DNA of 31,579 bases from positions 1 to 31,579 of the IMG/VR virus record IMGVR_UViG_3300028581_000152. One strand, 5' to 3'. Made by a program: the position numbers and the translations under genes. This DNA comes from a virus. The notes under the pieces are model-generated. The model was not told the origin of the DNA, did no database searches, and was given only the letters and a program-made list of their open reading frames with translations. Position 1 is the stretch's first letter. The number at the start of each line of letters is the position of its first letter. Positions 15,001 through 19,204 of this stretch are shown here, piece after piece.

Positions 15001-18000
15001 GTGGTGTTTGGAGTACTTGTATCATAGAAGTACTCATATATACCTCTCCAGAATCCTTGTGGAATTGGTTGTCCATTAATTCTATTACCGGACTGGGTGT
15101 AATTATAACTAAACTGGTCATTGGGTTGATAAAATTGTTTCTTATATTCAATGCGATTCTGCCCAACCCAATTTAAGAAATACTGACTGTATATTTGTAA
15201 GACTTCATCATATGAGTAGTTGGTTGTTCTAAAGAATCCCGGAATAACATCATATTCAGTAATAGGAACTATGTCTGTTAATTTAAGATTATTATAAACA
15301 CGTGATTCAAATTCCAATAGTGCTTGGTCTCTAAAGTCAACTAAATTTCCATCAATATATTCTCCATATAATTTAGTATATGAACCATCATGTCCTTGAA
15401 TAAAATATGTAGGTTGAGAATAATTACTATCTAATACAACTCCGGGAATAAATGAGGGGTATAATCCTAATTTAGTAGGAGTGTTTGGTACATAACTTCC
15501 AAAAGTCTGATTGTATTCTTTAATTGTTACAATGTCTCCAGCAGATAAGTCTTTTGTAATAGTCAATGATGGAGTATCTGTACTTACTGTATAATCCTGA
15601 TTAACAATCAATTGTTGTGTTGATGTAAAGTTATCTACTGTTGTAGTCAAATAAACTAATACGCCATAATAATTTGCGGTATCAAAATTATAAATTCTTG
15701 TTAAAGGGTAGATACTTGTATCTAATGAGTTAGCAAAAGTATATGTATTAGTAGCATATGCCGCTTTACTTGGCAACATATCACTCCAGAAAAAAGGTTC
15801 TGATTCTGTTTTGTTTTGGGTAATTTGATCCAATGCATCATCTAAAATAGTTGCAGGAGTCTGATATATGTTATATTCAGTTCTATCTATAGTATAAACC
15901 AATAACGACCTAAAAGTAATATACTGCTGACTGTTATACTGCAAAGAATTAATAAGATTATTATTTTGTGACCTTAACAACGATCCAGGTAATGCTAAAC
16001 TTGCACTATTTTGAATAATCTTATTTCCCCAAGGCACAAGATTACCTAAGTCACGATAATTGTTTGAGCCAAAAACGTCGCCGGTTGTGTTTGGGTTGTT
16101 ATAGAAAATACTTTGATATTGACCGCGAATGTCACCTACGTTAACAACAGATACATCATCATTGAACGGATTGTTTTGTAAGTTGATAGGTATTTGATAG
16201 TATGCAGTTGGACTTACCTGATCGCTTAATAATGTGATTTCAACTACTGTATCAATCAGTGGATTAGGTACAGTGAAATTTACAACTGTAGTATTATCTG
16301 TAATGGTAAAAGTATAAGTTGATGTATCTTGTAATACGTTATTAACGTAAACTTGAATATTAGGCCATACTGTATTTGTTGAGGCAGCTATATCACAAGT
16401 ATAGGTTGTAGTTGCTTCAGATGCAACATAGTTAAAAGAAAATATTTGATACTGACGACTTTCTGCAACAGCGGTTTGCCATCCTAATTGTCTAACAACA
16501 GTTGTTCCAGATGTGTAATTATATACATAACCTGTATTAACTTTTTGTGTAATTGGATTAGTACCACTTACATAATTAAATGTTTCACTGTTTAATGGTA
16601 CGTCAAAACTGATATCACCTACGTTATTAACTGCACTATAACGTAGTGGGAATCCTAGTACAATATCTTTAATTCCAGAACCAATTCCATAACTGAATAA
16701 TTTATTGCCAGCAAATGATGTACCTACATATACATCGGTGTTGCCAAAACTAATGCCATCATTATCAAATATATCAAAGTATGGTGCTTGATTAACTGTT
16801 GTTTTTTGTTGTGCTATTAACCATTCAATACCATCAAAGTAAAAATCTTTACCTTCATTATTATATCCCTTAAATGCAAAGGTGCATTCCAACGGTAATA
16901 CTAATCCGTCACTTGCTTCAGTAAGAGTAATTACCGGCGTGCCTGTACCTTGTATATCAGAAAATCTTACAACATATATTTTGTTTCTAACATTTTCATT
17001 TGTATCGGCAGAAAAAACAATTCTTGCACCATCATATAATGAATAATTATCATTTGATAAATCATTTGCTACCAATGATGAACCTGTAGTGGCAGGAATC
17101 GTTGTAGAAGTATCCCAAGTCACAGTAAGTGTTAAGGTTGACGTACCTGTAATAGTAGTAATTTGAGTATTTCTAGGTAAGACATTTGTAGTATCACTTA
17201 TGTATTGCCCAACCTGAAATGTGCCGGTAACATCTGATGCGGCAATAGTAATTGTCGTACTTGTTCCAGTAACACCTGCAATAGTTGCAGTATAAGCAGT
17301 ATATGTTTCAACGTCTGGCCAATAATTTTCTTGACCGGCTACAAGTGTAAATGCATCAGTTGTTCTATCATCAAAGAAATCAATTGGATCTTTGCCAACG
17401 ACACCATTATTAAATAACCTTAAATTAGGATAAAACTCAATGATTGGGCGTTTAGCTTTATTGTCCTGTGTTGCATATATTGTTGCAATCGCAGGATTAT
17501 TATTATAGGTAGCAGTTGCATTGATAACATCAATGTGGAACCAACGGTTGCTTCTTGACCAAGCATTTTTATCTATACTGTTTCGTGCAATCGTAATATA
17601 ATCTTGATACACAGGGATGTATAGTGTGCTATCATAGTTACCTATATCATATGGCAATGAATCAAATGGGGTGTATGCACCTTCAGTAAAAGGTTCCGGT
17701 GTAATAAGGTCTGCTACGTTTAATAATTCAATTGCTGTACCAACACCTTCTACATAATATTCACCATCTTTATAGCTTGTAGGAAAAATATCACCACTGA
17801 AACTTACTTTAAGACCATTAGTAAACACTACACCATTTGGACTTGTATATTGTTGTTGACCTAATATTTCAGTAATATCTATTTGATTAGTTGAATTGCT
17901 TTCAATCAATCTAATGATACCAACCTTGTTAGCACTTGTGCCGTCTTGGTAATACAATGTATCTAATATAGCACTTAGATATGGTACAAGATTAATAGAT

Positions 18001-19175
18001 CCACTAGTGTTGCGGAAAAAGTTTCGTGCTTTCCATTCTGTGCCATAGTTTGCAGTAATCTTTTCATTTGTTGGAATGTTACTTGCAGGAACTAATCTTA
18101 ATACAGGATCAGATGGGTCACCTACATAAGTTATTGTGTAGAATGTAGCAGATACATCCGTATAAAAGCCACCTTCAAAATTATTGAAATCAGCACTAGT
18201 GCCAGGTGGTGTGTAGCTCGCACCACCATCTTCATCAAATAATGTAGTATCATAAAACTTAGAAGTAAATCCTTGTTCATCAACAACTCCGGTATTGTAA
18301 AACATAACAGTAAGACCTTCAAGTCCTGTCACGCCATCAATGTTGCCTACATCACTTAACAACTGACCATTGATTTGGTCGAACGGTGTAGTAGACACAA
18401 CGTCTACTAAATTATTACCCGGGAAGTTATATTCATCTTGTGCATTTTTATATGGTACTGTAAATATAACGACACCGGTAGTCGTGCCATTATTTTCAAC
18501 ACCCAATACATCACGTGTTTGTAAATTAAGTTGTTGTGGATCATATCCAGTAATACCCGGTTTACCTTGAATCCAAAATTCAGTAGGCTGATTTACAGTA
18601 AACGTATATGTGCCACCACGAATCAATGTTAATGTGGGATTGGTTGTGCCGGCTGGATTAACGTCACTCGATATATTATAACCATTAGGTAGACTTCTAA
18701 CTGTGTAGTCTGTGGCAGTATAAACAATATCTGTGGAAATATTAACAGATGGTGCACCTGTTGGCAACCAATAATATTGATTAAAGTTAATTATTTTATC
18801 TAAGTTAGTAAAGCTATCCCAAGAATAAAATTCACTGTTGAATAATCTATCATTGTTATCTGTTAATGCACCTTCTAATTTTAATGCATCTATGATACCG
18901 GGATAACTGATAAAATCTTTAGCAGTATTTGTATTTGTTTTGGTAAAAACAACTCCAGGATCTAATTGATAATCTCTGCGAACTTTTGTAGGTTCTACTA
19001 CGTAATTATCTTTAGCGTTAATACCATAACCAAATTTACTACCAATATAACCCTCAATCCTCATCGTATTGGGTTGGTCAACGATTTGATCCAGTGTTGC
19101 CCCCAAGAATTGACTATTAGTAGGTGTTTGGAATATCTCTGGTAAAAAATTTAGTGTTCTAATTCGTGCTGCCAT
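1..19175 (-). CDS. Giant virion structural protein (baseplate/fibre), at least 6,391 aa, C-terminus beyond window
   Basis: The ORF starts at ATG 19175-19173, after an AGAGAG ribosome-binding site, and stays open to position 1. Stretches I translated across the whole length contain no stop. The N-terminus (MAARIRTLNFLPEIFQTPTN) and a YYWLP motif near residue 130 recall the very large structural proteins next to gp6 in T4-like cyanophages and pelagiphages (from memory). Visible parts in order: N-terminal half (residues 1-2280) rich in Trp/Tyr/Asn, with WPFDLMKILALTKPAKFF near residue 1490; an FG-GAP propeller (2290-2930); a conserved block near 3170-3570 with KTSFIDVAHTIREL and YLNEAKPYH; beta repeats with TYYV cores; a BNR/Ycf48-like propeller (4610-5020); and tandem GTTDFTLIG repeats (5540-6100). 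It follows gp6, where T4 carries gp7 and gp8, so it may be a much enlarged gp7-type wedge protein or a fusion. A role in the baseplate periphery or host contact is inferred. Confidence 0.93.
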   Translation of the reverse strand, partial: MAARIRTLNFLPEIFQTPTNSQFLGATLDQIVDQPNTMRIEGYIGSKFGYGINAKDNYVVEPTKVRRDYQLDPGVVFTKTNTNTAKDFISYPGIIDALKLEGALTDNNDRLFNSEFYSWDSFTNLDKIINFNQYYWLPTGAPSVNISTDIVYTATDYTVRSLPNGYNISSDVNPAGTTNPTLTLIRGGTYTFTVNQPTEFWIQGKPGITGYDPQQLNLQTRDVLGVENNGTTTGVVIFTVPYKNAQDEYNFPGNNLVDVVSTTPFDQINGQLLSDVGNIDGVTGLEGLTVMFYNTGVVDEQGFTSKFYDTTLFDEDGGASYTPPGTSADFNNFEGGFYTDVSATFYTITYVGDPSDPVLRLVPASNIPTNEKITANYGTEWKARNFFRNTSGSINLVPYLSAILDTLYYQDGTSANKVGIIRLIESNSTNQIDITEILGQQQYTSPNGVVFTNGLKVSFSGDIFPTSYKDGEYYVEGVGTAIELLNVADLITPEPFTEGAYTPFDSLPYDIGNYDSTLYIPVYQDYITIARNSIDKNAWSRSNRWFHIDVINATATYNNNPAIATIYATQDNKAKRPIIEFYPNLRLFNNGVVGKDPIDFFDDRTTDAFTLVAGQENYWPDVETYTAYTATIAGVTGTSTTITIAASDVTGTFQVGQYISDTTNVLPRNTQITTITGTSTLTLTVTWDTSTTIPATTGSSLVANDLSNDNYSLYDGARIVFSADTNENVRNKIYVVRFSDIQGTGTPVITLTEASDGLVLPLECTFAFKGYNNEGKDFYFDGIEWLIAQQKTTVNQAPYFDIFDNDGISFGNTDVYVGTSFAGNKLFSYGIGSGIKDIVLGFPLRYSAVNNVGDISFDVPLNSETFNYVSGTNPITQKVNTGYVYNYTSGTTVVRQLGWQTAVAESRQYQIFSFNYVASEATTTYTCDIAASTNTVWPNIQVYVNNVLQDTSTYTFTITDNTTVVNFTVPNPLIDTVVEITLLSDQVSPTAYYQIPINLQNNPFNDDVSVVNVGDIRGQYQSIFYNNPNTTGDVFGSNNYRDLGNLVPWGNKIIQNSASLALPGSLLRSQNNNLINSLQYNSQQYITFRSLLVYTIDRTEYNIYQTPATILDDALDQITQNKTESEPFFWSDMLPSKAAYATNTYTFANSLDTSIYPLTRIYNFDTANYYGVLVYLTTTVDNFTSTQQLIVNQDYTVSTDTPSLTITKDLSAGDIVTIKEYNQTFGSYVPNTPTKLGLYPSFIPGVVLDSNYSQPTYFIQGHDGSYTKLYGEYIDGNLVDFRDQALLEFESRVYNNLKLTDIVPITEYDVIPGFFRTTNYSYDEVLQIYSQYFLNWVGQNRIEYKKQFYQPNDQFSYNYTQSGNRINGQPIPQGFWRGIYEYFYDTSTPNTTPWEMIGFTNQPTWWTDRYGAAPYTSDNLVLWGDMAAGINWNNGDPIVLPEFIREELLSVIPVDGAGNLLSPFDAVMGNYNFRTFRNEWAVGDVGPVEFSYRRSSSWPFDLMKILALTKPAKFFNLGFDVDNYKFSTEFNQYLVNNRSHLVISDVAIYGNGTAKTSYINWIVDYEKQVGINATQNITDLFDNLDVRLIYRLAGFSDKSLLGFYVEKGTPNSRNASLLIPDESYSVVLYDNVPITTVIYSGVVVQSTNAGWKVFGNSQDTAYFTTVTPKINGNYNKVTVGNISVQLANDYTENKTNIVPYGTEFLDLQSLSQFIANYGRYLLTQGVLFDQIESGIDVNWRQMVTELLYWAQSGWETGSLINLNPAANLITINKDSHIVQPLTLQRQNFILNQNFYPIQSNELSVTRDSTFFSATPLNEGDTVAYGQFNISNFEHGIVFDNVTVFNDVLYNLVTGLRQNRILTRGTKSADWNGTIDAQGFILNQNNIEEWSTNQKYTRGSIVKYKNKYWFALKVLNAKEIFEEQYWKETDYNEIQKGLLPNSSTRSYEATLFYDTNKTNLDQDSDLLSWSLIGYRPRDYLALADLTDITQVNVYKNLIKEKGTRIAANSFKGLNLPQGGIDYDVYENWAIKTGEFGGVLNNNFVDFRLNQNQLTGNPSIVGLTTGVYTDGVEQEVPLYSVFNYGRPINNPNVLPTLPSDTPNRVFPDAGYTNFNDVKISSYYYNGLNTATTPLSHLYVNEYVWLADYNSTWQVYTPTSAGQVVGAINNLNGTVTLQFATPHNLTKYQPFAIINFNSNIDGYRIVATVVDPFRVTILLSLSSALTTITGEGVAMKFSSQRVATPSDINNLPLLDSEFVKNKVWVDENDDGSWAVYRKSLNYVYEDELLKTNSLTYGSAVAQTSNLGYLISDAETGVAYRYSYSSVFDSYSIVQTITEGISFGSTIAYSDNLFVISQPTGAAYTDRKVYIYDLVINNLLNELQEVQVIESPDDDSVTNWGSSIALSGDQNWLYISAYEQNLVYVYRKSDLTTLYELSDTITVAGLSAGDSFGYSIATNYYGNIVAVSAPENDTVVADLGTAYSFERLVQTFEAPFTSSPFAPQTFSLIFTPITTPVTVTDTNAGTDRFTCTDSSVLTVGYPIVFTGTVFGGVSLNTVYYVLAKPSGTTFTVSTERGGSTLQLITDTGSMSAVQQTEPIFVSVNGTLIDDNEYGVVGTNINVYQSLTAGDIITVSGSEFVLTQEFTSVDANPEVGTNFGYSLDVDTYANELLIGAPFEINSQNAEGAVYRYTYGGSSYGIVTGTTECNVTAATTILVNGYAVNIPAGNATAAANAITSANITNVTASASNNILTIQVISVDLAFINAKLTVSVLDADVLDQLGIQLYTQTQLINDPHSQGRTQFGSTIKFNSSGSFVVSAPASARYAETTFDASDDENYDNDTLFDNNTTQFIDSFVNAGAVYMYDYLPVYNENVNNSGAYVYAQSVNALNEDYGSQPYYGTALDFNNNSVIIGTPNFRPGYDNGQVVIYNNSSGESDWIVYRNSAPIVDTDAIQNVQLYSVSTNNTLDNLDYIDPLQGKLLGAVRENLDIVSNTDPANYNSPDATNKGSTVWGPGQLGKLWFDTSTTRFVNYHQSDDVVYNSKWWGRVFPGSDVKVYSWVTSDVEPIVYQGPGTPRSIDDYAIEYRLNSTGALVPVYYYWVRNTNIVFNQIGKTLSDTICESYIATPLSTGISYMAAIQPNVFGLYNCGSNINATDTALHIGFATGTNDDVSHSVYSLIRSNYADDFLPGLPGIGDTVVPESLYNRMLESFSGVNQTGAVVPDPFLPKPVQSGILVRPRQSFFYNRFKALENYLQFYNTVLAQYPLAETSSLKFLFTEGAINPSTVDNPNWPGAPELFYNTQDYWELINWWAPGYNDNTKSAMLVESYYDLAPINAQLGLIVTVNKNGDGLQETYVYDGIEWVRIGLQNGTIQFSSSLWDYAEARIGFGDNFFDTTPFDTFPSEETRSIIRAVNEELPSNLLLFRNKSLILMFNYIVSETIESQNYLPWLNKTSFIDVAHTIRELLPLEVFQSDNQEFLAGYLNEAKPYHVVIKDFLFKYTGTNVYEGEITDFDLPAQYNTQFQQYITPELVYANPSSINQYLPTDPIWQTQPYINWFNNQGLSITGVNDYPITLLLSYLTLNSISMVVDNVYGFPTTGVILIGEEEIAYSSVDRAYSTLSGLTRGVNGTTITNHLPGEQIIIDLPPVLLLNGGRGYAEPPKVTAYIDTTIYPAPRRAAILQPVMNLDTILRIDVIDPGEGYQVLPEIRIDPSEIVTFASTDVDVLTNTITLQTQFVQTGDLIQYYVGTDTTAVGGLDDGQYYYLAVLENTPFYVVALYTSYANALQDHDRVVLTNTGTGSNNNIAVSARASCVSTSLPTRENIITLRFDRTTYDSQVTEWAPDNFYGSFYAGLFNNSTRIASSAITLEQTQPPVNDILASAQGATFEIQDITNDQVLTWSSFIRQVGETVAANDAVRLTYDSTQPNASGSTIGFYVGMPVKFVGAVGPVITNNTTYYVAEVINESDFSISTTVSGSVLPLTDYTVTAAGLSCYAGEVTNTAIVTIAYPGILDVTATELTTNFITTPTLPTGTAGTSGFYVGLPVYFVGNVFGGIIENETYYIITVIDSETFTISTTNDPLILTATNTTVTTNLVTVGSTLELSVNDPIIFTGTMFGGLVAGQIYYVASIYNGTQITLSSTINGPVTTLSTATGSCTLTSQTTAVQLTTATGSMTMNVGLPVSPGQVTGQLFTFYPTVASVGTGVSGTNGNLVTRDTVAATSNGDYLYLRYLSGGLTNIYNNLPFVLSESIGGLTAGDTYYVVSNGALAVEVASSSSSTNEYTLASGTLTTGFYIGMPISFSGAVFGNVVALVTYFINSYDLGGDTFTITDTIGGSDLVLTTDNGQMTLTADNPYITLTDTLGDPAIGLTDEILETVFTQDPISSPTFNVGKKLGGYTIDIVNPGSGYTFDNTITISGTDLGGTSPLNDLVLTVSGIDVIVANTNPNYDFLLPVESDGNVTSVIGSGTPAGIVRQYYLKVISATQCEVYANPLLNVPVNGLVLETEYTLGDYVFLPEPFYFNQSIVKYNNQVWQCIISNNDNEFIIGKWELLNSGSRKLNELDRIIGYYDPTVNMPGVDLTQLIEGITYPNSTYLDNAFAPEDQYTLDTILQDQPFYPTSVDTVAISWNGTTYVAAANTPEYSASLLSVDASSWAINKLVNIPVNASDIIYANGLFVIVCESATTPIYTSTDGIVFTTAGGAFTPYDATPYSINNYDSTLLSVESTSLSSVAYGNAIWIAVGENIVLSTDTFSWAQVDTFTNGLVNNLNSVTYVNIPSYVGFISVGNGQEIISGSTQGTSVIKISSDGYVWTTLPIVSYKGFNGVTSSSSMIVAVGEDGVIYTSLNGTNWFGLNESNIISVNASTNVINVGSTTGFQVGNTVRFTQSFNVISSGTTYYVVDVTSSTQLKVSTTSGGSPITLNATNPPSTTFMYIYPTGPTLNDVLYANSLFMAVGNTGTIKTSSDGYTWTIKTSGTTKDLNGITYNSIDGEWIVVGDDNAIITSTNNGNTWISSSVFETAPTVYDVQGDAFTAGYGPEELVPGVVSDNLTMIVTTRPGTDWDTSIYGHAGYNVVSTEIVPDSGQTEFSFEGVVENPANISLFDITTATNTSIRIYDFTVDWVNKVVTIGTALAVDHTLRLDVYEVGNGNQLVKANSQTIPFVDNISTGFVEMPLNCNYSADRFNGSGVIRPNTDPKSVNAIETDAIDNGIVCESVDYFAVNAPITFQGAVFGGIVSGTTYWIKTISYITNKITISASVSGGIAGPTFDVTSATGIMLVNIQSTNGLVWTDPILIHNGTNLVLGEQGIVSETNSGTNTIVVNSTDHYEVGDTIVFSDAIDTGSFVSSGLIAQQQYYITSIVGNEFTVSLTSSGTNVTLANATGIALCVTNDYAIAIADEGITAKIVFANQYTQANDFVVLSVFGETAPVQYGYTVPEVELFELTTAVTEFTLSNYVGGDNAKNAIVEHNGRRLVETSDYTIDFNTETLSLNFGTSAGDTVAVTSYNLTDRQYLHTTYGGTFSGSTTNSFFIGSTTHTPGYDANITAGQFLVGSEYVITKVGTTDFTLIGSTQINAGSFVIGTSYTIDGLGTTDFTLIGATQVAAGSFVIGNVYIINSIGTTDFTLIGASSNTIGLEFVATGVGTGTGTALNNIFVATGIGSGTGTSLESLFTASGAGTGTGTAAIGFDGGVITTAGSFTIGATYEILTVGTTNFTLIGSVDNNVGTMFTATGVGTGTGTAGTGLYSPGPDYLTLSSGNTNSLNINDAITFTGTTFGGIVANQTYYVVNIISSTEFAVSETPGGSAIQLTTDFGSMIGITNPPTVAPISGVDNLITAPITVGITSTTITTNVVTCSSTIGFSPGQPIMFKRSNPATPYGNILCDGTVYFIKTVVNGFDFTISETPSGPVMVQVTTSGAILAEVSGNPAVSITTGVPHNLAENDIVRIDGTLGSVQLNNNTYYAKIISATQIALYNSAYDPTANAINDPVTIVSTWTGGGYVWLDKTFTITTTLATATTASNDRITVSSSLELILGTPIIFTGSDLLGGLESEVTAGSFTEGNTYQINSQGTTDFTLIGALNNNVGTNFVATGVGTGTGTATAIYYVYDKPSATTFRVTAVRDGDVFALTNDTGSMNVSQWEQGNVDRLWVTINGYRIPSSALRLNPDNNLSILSTVEPGDVVIITSMIPTATPNQAVYLQNVNKTGVPSVYRANSLTRTWLTETLQDTDDTIYVEDVTMITETIIQNETAPAEIDGIISIGLEGDKQAICQVIVYNNDTTQTVDPADYYIAVEATAPILKITGGVSGGELLTITVILGNLIYVNGEQIGFTTVNFDTNTVTGLQRGANGTGEQTFIPKYSEVYGILSSNKLPTVYNALTWNSYNYNLVDGDPLQIS
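135..240 (-). repeat. GEQI...GLQRGANGT module, second copy
   Basis: The translation reads NLIYVNGEQIGFTTVNFDTN followed by TVTGLQRGANGTGEQTF. It resembles a segment near 8400-8280 (GVILIGEEEIAYSS followed by LSGLTRGVNGT). Both fit a short beta module with the pattern G-E-(Q/E)-I-x-(F/Y)...G-L-x-RG-x-NGT. Two diverged copies in one ORF suggest internal duplication. Confidence 0.55.
885..1028 (-). repeat. Isolated copy of the AGSF...GTTDFTLIGA repeat
   Basis: This single unit reads AGSFTEGNTYQINSQGTTDF followed by TLIGALNNNVGTNF and a GVGTGTGTA strand. It matches the long form of the units at 1960-2552, but about 300 residues of other sequence lie between them. Confidence 0.8.
1230..1900 (-). 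repeat. Second cluster of TYYV-type beta repeats
   Basis: Three consecutive units carry the same core: DAITFTGTTFGGIVANQTYY (about 1895-1835, ending in GSMIGIT near 1740), FSPGQPIMFKRS with a diverged VYFIKTV core (about 1610-1520), and a more diverged unit with NNNTYYAKI (about 1330-1300). They belong to the same family as the cluster at 6150-7390. Confidence 0.7.
1960..2552 (-). repeat. Tandem AGSF...GTTDFTLIGA protein repeat in the giant ORF
   Basis: Reading the minus strand, four consecutive units share AG(S/Q)F-x-(V/I)-G-x-x-Y-x-I-x-x-x-GTT(D/N)FTLIG(A/S). The first two units (2552-2466 and 2465-2379) are exactly 29 residues (87 bp) each. The third and fourth carry an extra Gly/Thr strand (FVATGVGTGTGTA and FTATGVGTGTGTA). 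Between them are two further truncated GTGTGT strands (about 2240-2137). A fifth, isolated copy lies at 1028-885. Protein identity is much higher than DNA identity, so the array is old or under selection at the protein level. Confidence 0.85.
4130..5330 (-). other. BNR/Ycf48-like seven-repeat beta-propeller within the giant protein
   Basis: Seven repeats follow the pattern (I/V)-x-Y/W-x-N-x-x-(F/W/Y)-(I/V)-x-V-G-x(5-10)-(I/Y)-x-(T/S)-S-x-(D/N)-G-x-x-W, typical of BNR (Asp-box) or Ycf48-like propellers. Examples are GLFVIVCES...IYTSTDGIVF (about 5080-5200), IWIAVGENIVLSTDTFSW (about 4920-4990), MIVAVGEDGVIYTSLNGTNW (about 4635-4700), LFMAVGNTGTIKTSSDGYTW (about 4280-4345) and WIVVGDDNAIITSTNNGNTW (about 4150-4220). 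Blades 5 and 6 are separated by about 75 residues that form one TYYV-type beta repeat. In known proteins this fold occurs in sialidases, in Ycf48 and in glycan-binding domains. I see no sialidase catalytic set, so binding is likelier than catalysis. The repeats are seen; the role is inferred. Confidence 0.72.
6150..7390 (-). repeat. Cluster of TYYV-type beta repeats in the giant ORF
   Basis: Four or five adjacent units share the order G(F/L)-x-V-(G/N)-x-P-(I/V)-x-F-x-G-x-(V/M)-FGG-(I/L)-...-(T/I)YYV-x-x-(I/V)-...-(F/I)-(T/S)-(I/L)-S-(T/S)-T-...-G. Examples: FYVGMPVKFVG...TTYYVAEV (7390-7290), FYVGLPVYFVGNVFGGI...TYYII (7070-6960), DPIIFTGTMFGGLVAGQIYY (6870-6790), a degenerate unit near 6470-6350 and FYIGMPISFSGAVFGNV (6320-6200). 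Several end in a GSM or GQM turn followed by a new strand. Further single copies lie near 11590-11410, 4560-4430, 3540-3380 and 3210-3040. The units look like small beta-sandwich or beta-solenoid modules. Confidence 0.75.
10390..12303 (-). other. FG-GAP/integrin-alpha-like seven-repeat beta-propeller within the giant protein
   Basis: Translation of the giant frame gives seven blades of the pattern (F/Y/W)G-(S/Y/T)-x-(I/L/V)-x(6-10)-hydrophobic-(I/V)-(G/S)-(A/T/Q)-(P/Y/E), most ending in a V-Y-x-Y strand. Blade cores are YGSAVAQ (about 12290), FGSTIAYSDNLFVISQP (about 12155), WGSSIALSGDQNWLYISA (about 11985), FGYSIATN...VAVSAPEND (about 11840), FGYSLDVD...LLIGAP (about 11220), FGSTIKFN...VVSAP (about 10780) and YGTALDFNNNSVIIGTP (about 10495). 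Seven is the usual number for FG-GAP propellers, which in integrins and related proteins bind ligands and metal ions. Between blades 4 and 5 lies an insert of about 160 residues holding a TYYV-type beta repeat; between blades 5 and 6 lies another, of about 100 residues. The blade pattern is seen directly; the fold and a binding role are inferred. Confidence 0.75.
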
Positions 19176-19196
19176 TATAACTCTCTAGTTGTTATA

Positions 19197-19204
19197 TACT
19201 TATC
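19197..19204 (-). promoter_or_regulatory. Possible late promoter motif GATAAGTA before the giant gene
   Basis: On the minus strand GATAAGTA ends 21 bp before the giant gene's ATG and overlaps the gp6 stop codon. It differs by one base from GATAAATA before gp6 and before the whole block, and resembles the T4 late motif TATAAATA. It is the weakest of the four matches. Confidence 0.4.

Noticed and set aside
18131-18322. A 63-codon minus-strand frame inside the giant gene
   Set aside because: It lies in a different frame within a well-conserved part of the giant ORF and shows no start signal.
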